Positions 32,738-38,679 of a DNA stretch of 38,679 bases are shown in pieces. The stretch's first letter is position 1, and every line of letters begins with the position of its first letter. A program made the translations under genes and the position numbers. The stretch is from JAKZSU01 sp047517485 (GTDB taxonomy: Bacteria; Pseudomonadota; Alphaproteobacteria; UBA7887): positions 1 to 38,679 of the forward strand of contig JAKZSU010000180.1 in the NCBI GenBank assembly GCA_047517485.1, in the 5' to 3' direction. The notes beneath the pieces are model-generated. The model was given only the letters and a program-made list of their open reading frames with translations, had not been told where the DNA came from and made no database searches.

Positions 32738-33313
32738 ATGAGGGTATTTATTTCAATTTTCATATCTTTTTACGTGTGTTCGGCTTTCGCCGATCCGCTC
32801 GACGGAATCCTCGTCGTGGCCGAAAACAATACCGCCTATGAACGCGCGTCGTATGGCGGGTGGCGCGATGCCGACGGTGACTGCCAAAAGACCCGCGACG
32901 AGGTGCTGATCGCCGAAAGTCTGACGCCGATGCGGCTCGACGCGCGCGGGTGTCGGGGGATCGCCGGCCTGTGGTACGACCCGTTCACCGGCCGCGTGTT
33001 CACCGACCCCCGGGGTTTGGACATCGATCATTTGGTGCCGCCGAAAGAGGCGCACCAAAGCGGCGGCCACGCCTGGCGCGACGAGACCCGGCGCGCCTAC
33101 GCCAACGACCTCGCCAATCCCGGCCACTTGATGGCGGTGCACAACGGCGCCAATCGTTCGAAGGGCGCGCGCGATCCGGCCGAATGGTTGCCGCCCAACG
33201 CCGCCTTTCATTGCGCCTATGTGCGCGCCTGGATCGAAGTGAAACGGGTGTGGAACCTGTCGATGGACGCCGCCGAAGTCGCCGCGATTCGGACCATTCT
33301 GGCGCGCTGCTGA
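32738..33313 (+). CDS. Secreted HNH-type nuclease (DUF1524/GmrSD C-terminal-like)
   Basis: The 191-aa protein begins with a signal peptide (MRVFISIFISFYVCSAFA). The mature part has RDADGDCQKTRDEVLIAES, the core DIDHLVPPKEAHQSGGHAW, NRSKGARDPAEWLPP and paired cysteines, the pattern of exported HNH/DUF1524 nucleases. The Asp-His in DIDHLVP is the likely metal and catalytic site. Such proteins probably degrade extracellular DNA; a role in defence or competition is not shown. The signal-peptide codons and upstream 60 bases are unusually AT-rich for the region. The ATG at 32738 lacks a ribosome-binding site, and TTG at 32717 is the other choice. Confidence 0.83.
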   Translation: MRVFISIFISFYVCSAFADPLDGILVVAENNTAYERASYGGWRDADGDCQKTRDEVLIAESLTPMRLDARGCRGIAGLWYDPFTGRVFTDPRGLDIDHLVPPKEAHQSGGHAWRDETRRAYANDLANPGHLMAVHNGANRSKGARDPAEWLPPNAAFHCAYVRAWIEVKRVWNLSMDAAEVAAIRTILARC

Positions 33314-33403
33314 TTTACCGCAGCTTTCGTCTTCCCATGCGCCGCGTGGCAGTCCACTCTACCGGCATAGGTGGGGGCCGTCGGCGGAAGCGGGAGACGC
33401 GCA

Positions 33404-34507
33404 ATGCGACGGGCAATTGCAATTGGACTAGCGCTGTGTTTGGCAACCGGGGCCTGCAGCCAGCGGGCGCAGGAGGCGCGGCGACTGCTGTCCGACATTG
33501 CCGCCGGCCCGGACCCGAGCCGGCTGAAGGCCGAGACACCAGTACCGGAGCGACACGCCGCCACCTTTCCTGGCGGCAGCGGCGATCTCTATGTCTCGCC
33601 CGAAGGCGCGCTCGGCGCCCTGGTTCTGGTCCCCGGGCTGGCCGCGACCGGCAAGGACGATCCGCGGCTCATCGCCTTCGCCCACAGTCTGGCGCGCGCC
33701 CGCTTCGCCGTCCTCGTGCCCGATATCGCGTCGTTGCGCGCGCTTCAGGTTCGCCCCGGCGATAGCGTCACCATCGCCGAGGCCGCGCACTGGTTGGCCG
33801 CGGATTCGGGATTCGCGGCGCGCGGGCGGGTGGGGGTCATCGGCATCAGCTATGCCGCCGGCCCGGCGATGCTCGCCACCCTGGTGCCGGGCGCCGGGGG
33901 GACCGTCGAATTCGTCCTCGCGGTCGGCGGCTATCACGATATCGACCGCATGGTGGTGTTCTTTACCACCGGCGACTACCGACTCGACGGGGTTTGGCGG
34001 CATCTCGAGCCCAACGCCTATGGCAAATGGGTGTTCGTCGCGAGCAACGCCGGGCGCCTGGACGATGCCGCCGATCGCGCGATTCTGGCGCGGATCGCCG
34101 ATCTCAAGCTCGACGACCCAAGCCTGGACGTGACGCGGCTGGCGGCGAGTCTCGGACCCCAAGGGCTAGCGGTGCTCGCGTTGGTGGACAATGACGACCG
34201 CGCCGCGACAGCGGCGCTGATCGCCGGGTTGCCCGCCGGCATCCGCCACGACATGGCGGCGCTCGATCCGGCCCGCGCGCCCCTCGAGACCGCCAATTCT
34301 CGCTTTCTGCTGATCCACGGACGCGACGATTCGATCGTGCCCTATTCGGAAAGCGTCGATCTCGCCCAGCGCCTGGGGCCGGCCGCGACGTCGCTCTATC
34401 TGCTCGACGGCATGTGGCACGTCGACAGCGATTTCTCGCTCGCCGATCAGTGGATCCTGTGGGACGCCGCGATCGAGCTGCTCGAACTCAGGGACGGGGT
34501 GCGATAA
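33404..34507 (+). CDS. Exported alpha/beta-hydrolase-like protein, possible lipoprotein
   Basis: The 367-aa protein starts with a signal sequence (RAIAIGLALCLATGACSQ). The Cys after ATGA could be lipidated, but the box is not canonical. The body has alpha/beta-hydrolase features: LVLVPGLAATGKDDPRL, a nucleophile elbow VIGISYAAGPA (G-x-S-x-A rather than G-x-S-x-G), LIHGRDDSIVPYS and a possible catalytic His in GMWHVDSD. The substrate is unknown. The ATG at 33404 follows GGGAG; the frame from 33371 is an unconserved extension. It ends 3 bases from the convergent dehydratase gene. Confidence 0.8.
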   Translation: MRRAIAIGLALCLATGACSQRAQEARRLLSDIAAGPDPSRLKAETPVPERHAATFPGGSGDLYVSPEGALGALVLVPGLAATGKDDPRLIAFAHSLARARFAVLVPDIASLRALQVRPGDSVTIAEAAHWLAADSGFAARGRVGVIGISYAAGPAMLATLVPGAGGTVEFVLAVGGYHDIDRMVVFFTTGDYRLDGVWRHLEPNAYGKWVFVASNAGRLDDAADRAILARIADLKLDDPSLDVTRLAASLGPQGLAVLALVDNDDRAATAALIAGLPAGIRHDMAALDPARAPLETANSRFLLIHGRDDSIVPYSESVDLAQRLGPAATSLYLLDGMWHVDSDFSLADQWILWDAAIELLELRDGVR

Positions 34508-34510
34508 ACC

Positions 34511-36241
34511 TCAATGCGACTGACTCGGCACCGCCGAGCCGCTGCCGCCTTTGAGGAAATCGAGGTCGACGCCCTCGTCGGCTTGCAGCACGTGATCGAT
34601 ATAGAGACTGACATAGCCGCGTTCGGCCGCCGGTTTGCGTGGGGTCCAGGCCTCGGCGCGGCGCTTCAGCTCTTCTTCGCCGACCTCGAGAGTGAGGCTT
34701 CGGTTGGCGACGTCGAGTTCGATCATGTCGCCGTCCTGGACCAGGGCGAGGGGGCCGCCGACTGCCGATTCCGGCGCCACGTGGAGCACCACCGTGCCGA
34801 AGCAGGTGCCGCTCATCCGGCCGTCGGAAATCCGCACCATGTCCTCGACGCCCTTCTCCAGGAGCTTTTTCGGCAGCGGCATATTGCCCACCTCGGGCAT
34901 GCCGGGATAGCCCTTGGGCCCGGCGTTCTTGAGCACCATGACGCAGGTCTCGTCGATATCGAGCTCGGGGCTGTCGACGCGCGCGTTGAGGTCGTTGATA
35001 TCGTCGAACACCACCGCCCGGCCCCTGTGCTGCATCAATTTGGGATCGGCCGCGGACTGCTTGATCACCGCGCCGCCGGGGCACAGATTGCCGCGCAGGA
35101 TCGCGGTGCCGTTGCCGACATCGATCGGCGCGTCGCGGCGCTTGATGACGTCCTCGTTGTAATTTTTCGCCTTGGCGACATTCTCGGCGACGGTGTTGCC
35201 GGTCACCGTGATCGCGTCGGTGTTGAGCATGTCGCCGAGTTCCTTCATCACCACCGGCAGGCCGCCGGCGTAATAGAAATCCTCCATCAGATACTCGCCC
35301 GACGGCTGGAGATTGACCAGGAACGGGACATCGCGGATCAGCTCGTCGAAATCCTCGAGCCGGAGCTGGACCCCGAGGCGGCCGGCGATCGCCAGCAGAT
35401 GAATAATCGCGTTGGTCGAGCCGCCGATCGCGGCATTGACCTTGATCGCGTTCTCGAAGGCGTCGCGGGTCAGCACTTTCGAGATCGTGAGATCTTCCTC
35501 GACCATCTCGACAATCCGCGAGCCGGCATATTCGGCGAGCGCATAGCGCCGCGAATCGACCGCCGGGATCGCCGCGCCGCCGGGCGGCTGGAGGCCGAGC
35601 GCCTCGGCGACGCTCGCCATCGTCGAGGCGGTGCCCATGGTCATGCAATGGCCGGCCGAACGGCTCATGCAGGCCTCCGCGTCCATATAATCCTCGAGGC
35701 TCATGCGGCCGGCGCGGAGGTCGGCGGTAAACCGCCAGACGTCGGTGCCCGAGCCGATATCCTTGCCGCGGAACTTGCCGTTCAGCATCGGCCCGCCGGT
35801 GATCACCATCGAGGGGATATCGACGCTCGCCGCGCCCATGATCTGCGCCGGGGTGGTCTTGTCGCAGCCGCACAGCAGGATCACGCCGTCGAACGGATTG
35901 GCGCGGATCGATTCCTCGACATCCATCGCCATCAGATTGCGGAACAGCATGGTGGTCGGCCGCATCACCGGCTCGCCGAGCGACATGGTGGGAAACTCGA
36001 GCGGGAATCCGCCAGCTTTCCACACCCCGCGGGCGACCGCCTCGGCGACCTTGCCGAGATGGGCGTTGCACGGGGTCACTTGCGACATCGAGTTGGCGAT
36101 GCCGATGACCGGGCGGCCGTCGAAATTCTCCGCCGCGAAGCCCTGGTTCTTCATCCACGAGCGATGAAGAAAGCCATGCATATCGCGTCCGCCGAACCAG
36201 CCGCTACTGCGCCGCCCGTTACCGTTGCCGTTACCTGACAT
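34511..36241 (-). CDS. IlvD/Edd family dehydratase, sugar-acid type
   Basis: This 576-aa enzyme is of the iron-sulfur IlvD/Edd family, which removes water from 2,3-dihydroxy acids. The N-terminal FLHRSWMKNQGF, GIANSMSQVTPCNAHL, LLCGCDKTTPAQIMGAAS (about 120-137) and C-terminal RISDGRMSGTCFGTV blocks are all present, with the cluster cysteines. The HRSWMKNQG start is seen in L-arabinonate/D-xylonate-type dehydratases rather than housekeeping IlvD, so a sugar-acid substrate is more likely; this is inference. TAGGAGGT lies 6 bases before the ATG. It is divergent from the cyclase gene. Confidence 0.9.
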   Translation of the reverse strand: MSGNGNGNGRRSSGWFGGRDMHGFLHRSWMKNQGFAAENFDGRPVIGIANSMSQVTPCNAHLGKVAEAVARGVWKAGGFPLEFPTMSLGEPVMRPTTMLFRNLMAMDVEESIRANPFDGVILLCGCDKTTPAQIMGAASVDIPSMVITGGPMLNGKFRGKDIGSGTDVWRFTADLRAGRMSLEDYMDAEACMSRSAGHCMTMGTASTMASVAEALGLQPPGGAAIPAVDSRRYALAEYAGSRIVEMVEEDLTISKVLTRDAFENAIKVNAAIGGSTNAIIHLLAIAGRLGVQLRLEDFDELIRDVPFLVNLQPSGEYLMEDFYYAGGLPVVMKELGDMLNTDAITVTGNTVAENVAKAKNYNEDVIKRRDAPIDVGNGTAILRGNLCPGGAVIKQSAADPKLMQHRGRAVVFDDINDLNARVDSPELDIDETCVMVLKNAGPKGYPGMPEVGNMPLPKKLLEKGVEDMVRISDGRMSGTCFGTVVLHVAPESAVGGPLALVQDGDMIELDVANRSLTLEVGEEELKRRAEAWTPRKPAAERGYVSLYIDHVLQADEGVDLDFLKGGSGSAVPSQSH

Positions 36242-36680
36242 GATCCGACCTCCTAATTCGCCACGTTGTGCGTTTCGCCTTTCTTAGACCGGGGGCGGGA
36301 TCAGGTAAAGCTCGGCGCGTCGCGGCAAGTCGTGTCTTTGGTTTCAGCCGGTCGACCGGCCGTTATCTACCGCGCAATCAAGCCCGAGAGAACGCTCGGC
36401 AACATAGGCAAAACAATTTGCGGAAGAATCCGGACACAACTCGTTTTACCGGCCGCGTGTGACCTGTGGTCCGCTTTCCACCGGTTTATGTCCGCTCCCG
36501 GAGGTGGCGCTGCCGTCGAATTGGTGTGGCCAGAACGCCCGCTATTTACCCGAAGCCGACATAGCGCACTCGTCCGTTACCCTCCGGTCGAGAACCGCTC
36601 GGATGGGTTCAATCGACCATTCGCTTGTGGCGAGCATGCCACCGACGTACCCTTCTGGAACTAACGGGGAGACGGAAGGC
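36242..36680. other. Gene-free stretch between dehydratase and adenylate cyclase
   Basis: These 439 bases hold no supported gene. On the dehydratase side the ribosome-binding site is clear. A 14-bp perfect palindrome GCCGGTCGACCGGC (36347-36360) could be an operator. TTGGTG (36521-36526) and TATTTA (36543-36548), 16 bases apart, are a weak promoter candidate for the cyclase. An open frame runs through from 36459 into the cyclase, but the part before 36681 does not look like protein of this family. Confidence 0.4.
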
Positions 36681-38474
36681 ATGGCCGAGGCCAAGCGCAC
36701 ATTGTTGGCTATCCTGGCGGCCGACGTTGCCGGTTACTCGCGCCTAATGGGTGACGATGAACGGGCCACAATGGACATGCTCAATGTCTGCCGCGACGTC
36801 TTTCGCAAGCATATTTCCGATCACGGTGGCCGTGTAGTCGATACGGCTGGCGACAGTGTGCTGGCGACGTTTCCTAGCGTTGTCGAGGCGGTGAGCTGCG
36901 CGGTGGACGTACAGGGCGATCTTGTGGAGTGCAACGCCGACCTGCCGGAAAGCAGACGGATGCTGTTCCGCATTGGGGTGAACCTGGGAGATGTGTTCGA
37001 ACAGAACGACGGCACAATCTACGGCGACGGCGTGAATGTGGCTGCTCGGTTGGAAGGCTTGGCGGATCCTGGCAAAATTGCCGTGTCGGAGGATGCCTAT
37101 CGTCAGGTCGAGGGCAAGACGGAACTTGTCTTCGAGGACATCGGCGAGCATGCGGTTAAGAACATCGTCCGCCCCGTGCGCGGCTACCGAATCATTGTAG
37201 ACGAGCAAATTTCGTCCGTGGCTTCGAGCAAGGCACCGGCGATTTCCGCGAGGCCGTCCATCGCCGTGTTGGCGTTCGAGAACCTAAGCGGCGACCAAGA
37301 GCAGGAGTATTTCGCCGATGGCATTGCCGAGGATCTGATAACCGAGCTATCGCGCCTACGTTGGCTGCAAGTCACCGCACGGAACTCATCTTTTACCTAT
37401 AAGGGCGAGGCTGCCGACGTGAGGCAGGTCGGAAATGACCTTGGAGTCCGCTACGTCGTTGAAGGCAGTGTTCGCAAAGTCGGTGACCGCGTTCGTATCA
37501 CAGCTCAGTTGATCGACACAGGGACCGGCAACCATTTATGGGCCGAACGCTACGACCGCGACCTCTCCGACATATTTGCGTTGCAGGACGAGATTACCGA
37601 GACCCTGGTCGCGACGTTGCAAGGGGAAGTCGGCGAATTTGAACGCGAACGCGCACACCGCAAACCGCCGGAAAGTCTGGATGCGTGGGAGTCCTACCAA
37701 CGCGGCCTGTGGCATCTATGGCGAATGAATGCCAAGGACATGGCCGAAGCGCGTCGATTGTTGCAACGTGCCGGCAACCTGGATCCCAATTTCGCCCAAG
37801 CCTTCGCGGCGTTGGGATTTGCGATGTTTCTCCAGGTCTTCCACTCCTTCGCCGACTCCCCGCTAGAAACCTTGGATCAGGCATTGCGGCTCGCCAACAA
37901 AGCCGTCGCCCTCGACGACAAGGAAGCGATGGGTCACTTCGCGCTTGGCAGGGTTCGGTCCTTGCGCGGCGAATACGATGCGGCGATCGGGGATTTGCGG
38001 GCATCGATCGATCTCAATCCGAGCTTGGCCCTGGCACATTTTGGGCTCGGCATGGCGCTCATACTGACAGAGCAATTGGACGAGGCCATCTCCGAATTTG
38101 ACACGGCCATTCGGCTGAGCCCGCGTGATATTTTCATATGGGCGCCTTTTGGTGGCCGCGCTTGGGCGCATTTGTTGTTGCGAGATTACGAAGCGGCGGT
38201 GGAAGATGGGCGGCGCGCGATCCGACACCCGGCGGCGCCATGGTGGCCCCACTCGATGCTAGCATCGGCGTTGGGACTTCTTGGTAGATCTGAAGAGGCG
38301 CAGAAGGCGCTCACAAATCTGCTCGAAGTCAAACCGGACTTCAGCCCAGATGCCGCGCTGGCCGGACTGTCGCCGCTCAACCCGGACGCATTGAGGCCCC
38401 TAAACGAGATATGGATAGAAGGGCTGCGTAGGGCCGGGCTGGAAGTTCTCGATGAACCCAAAGCTGCCGACTAA
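36681..38474 (+). CDS. Class III adenylate/guanylate cyclase with TolB-like and TPR regions
   Basis: The 597-aa protein has an N-terminal class III cyclase domain (about 1-170): LAADVAGYSRLMGDDE with the first metal-binding Asp, DTAGDSVLATF with the second, and YGDGVNVAARLEG. A TolB/FlgO-like domain follows (PSIAVLAFENLSGDQEQEYF to NHLWAERYDRDL). TPR-type helices fill residues ~330-570 (AQAFAALGFAMFL; ALAHFGLGMALIL). This soluble layout is common in rhizobial and related genomes, where the signals sensed are mostly unknown. The ATG at 36681 has GGAAGG just upstream and starts the conserved MAEAKRTLLAIL. It is the last full gene before the IS copy. Confidence 0.9.
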   Translation: MAEAKRTLLAILAADVAGYSRLMGDDERATMDMLNVCRDVFRKHISDHGGRVVDTAGDSVLATFPSVVEAVSCAVDVQGDLVECNADLPESRRMLFRIGVNLGDVFEQNDGTIYGDGVNVAARLEGLADPGKIAVSEDAYRQVEGKTELVFEDIGEHAVKNIVRPVRGYRIIVDEQISSVASSKAPAISARPSIAVLAFENLSGDQEQEYFADGIAEDLITELSRLRWLQVTARNSSFTYKGEAADVRQVGNDLGVRYVVEGSVRKVGDRVRITAQLIDTGTGNHLWAERYDRDLSDIFALQDEITETLVATLQGEVGEFERERAHRKPPESLDAWESYQRGLWHLWRMNAKDMAEARRLLQRAGNLDPNFAQAFAALGFAMFLQVFHSFADSPLETLDQALRLANKAVALDDKEAMGHFALGRVRSLRGEYDAAIGDLRASIDLNPSLALAHFGLGMALILTEQLDEAISEFDTAIRLSPRDIFIWAPFGGRAWAHLLLRDYEAAVEDGRRAIRHPAAPWWPHSMLASALGLLGRSEEAQKALTNLLEVKPDFSPDAALAGLSPLNPDALRPLNEIWIEGLRRAGLEVLDEPKAAD

Positions 38475-38541
38475 CACCGGCCCCAACGCGGCCCATCGAG
38501 CGAAGCGCTTATGTCGTGTTCTGGCTAGAAATACCATAATA

Positions 38542-38679
38542 GGGTATCCACTTCGCTCTCGTGATGTCAATATGTTGGGATGGCGAACCCGGCATCCCAT
38601 CCCGAAGGCGGGGTCGACTACCCGCGCACCCTGACTGAATTCGACGCGTGGTTCGTGTCGGAGACGGCGTGTGCGGAGT
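38542..38679 (+). mobile_element. Left (5') end of an IS1595-like insertion sequence, cut by the window edge
   Basis: GGGTATCCACTTCGCTCTCGT (38542-38562) is the left terminal inverted repeat; its complement ends the IS fragment at 116-136 with one difference in 21. A transposase frame starts 18 bases further in. The element continues beyond the window. It lies 67 bases after the cyclase stop. Confidence 0.65.
38580..38679 (+). CDS. Transposase, N-terminal fragment (IS1595-like)
   Basis: From ATG at 38580 the frame is open to the window edge (33 residues). VDYPRTLTEFDAWFVSETAC is the start expected for IS1595/ISXO2-type transposases, in which a zinc-ribbon segment normally follows just after this point. 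That part is outside the window. The start is 18 bases inside the terminal repeat, which fits a compact IS. The family is recognised from the N-terminal pattern only. Confidence 0.6.
   Translation, partial: MANPASHPEGGVDYPRTLTEFDAWFVSETACAE

Noticed and set aside
34514..36238. 574-codon open frame on the plus strand opposite the dehydratase
   Set aside because: It mirrors an unmistakable IlvD/Edd gene; long antisense frames are expected at this GC content and its protein is His/Arg-rich with no recognisable domain.
1..38679. Whole window as a composite transposon
   Set aside because: The bracketing IS copies are real, but the content is mostly housekeeping and there is no matching target duplication; contig ends at repeated IS copies explain the pattern better.

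Overview
The window looks like part of a GC-rich, gene-dense alphaproteobacterial chromosome. This is inferred from the Dpp-type transporter, a hopanoid set with HpnC/D/E squalene synthesis, DUF2125, cytochrome c' and the codon use. I place it tentatively near Rhodospirillales and no closer. No rRNA, tRNA or CRISPR array was seen. Both ends lie inside copies of one insertion sequence that resembles the IS1595 family: the transposase 3' end and right terminus at 1-136, and the left terminus and transposase 5' end at 38542-38679. The segment may therefore be a contig bounded by repeats.

Layout. 143-3136: a MITE-like repeat, a DUF2125 protein (-), a decayed FAD monooxygenase (+) and a crotonase-family enzyme (+). 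3140-6073 (-): cytochrome c', a dihaem cytochrome c with an unusual Asp/Tyr tail, and an HtrA/Deg protease. 6208-8184 (+): an acyl-CoA synthetase and a cold-shock protein. 8279-8932 (-): an unknown exported His-rich protein. 9106-20237: the isoprenoid/hopanoid region, with ispH-hpnH (+), dxs-shc-hpnG (-), a D-2-hydroxyacid dehydrogenase (-) and hpnC-hpnD-hpnE (-). 20320-20472 (-): a probable structured small RNA or leader upstream of hpnC. 20619-22126 (-): a Sel1-repeat/pseudoprotease protein overlapped by a small gene. 22257-24353 (+): cupin, alpha/beta-hydrolase and SDR. 24358-30854 (-): a small conserved protein, an HCCA-isomerase-like protein and a complete Dpp/Opp-type ABC importer. 31006-36241: FkbM-like protein, two alpha/beta hydrolases, a secreted HNH nuclease and an IlvD/Edd dehydratase. 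36681-38474 (+): a class III adenylate cyclase with TolB-like and TPR regions.

How the genes work together. Dxs and IspH are the first and last steps of the MEP pathway and supply isoprenoid precursors. HpnD, HpnC and HpnE convert farnesyl diphosphate to squalene through presqualene diphosphate and hydroxysqualene. Shc cyclises squalene to hopene, HpnH adds adenosine and HpnG removes adenine to give ribosylhopane. Later side-chain genes and the hopanoid exporter are not in the window.

The most interesting signals are: (1) a three-hairpin RNA with anti-Shine-Dalgarno motifs and a strong terminator in front of hpnC; (2) a dxs gene whose conserved N-terminus lies upstream of any ATG/GTG/TTG codon, with a well-placed ribosome-binding site in front of an ATT codon; (3) a ~140-bp structured repeat with one copy exactly filling the shc-hpnG gap; (4) an exported protein with repeated HxxHV motifs and an EF-hand-like loop.
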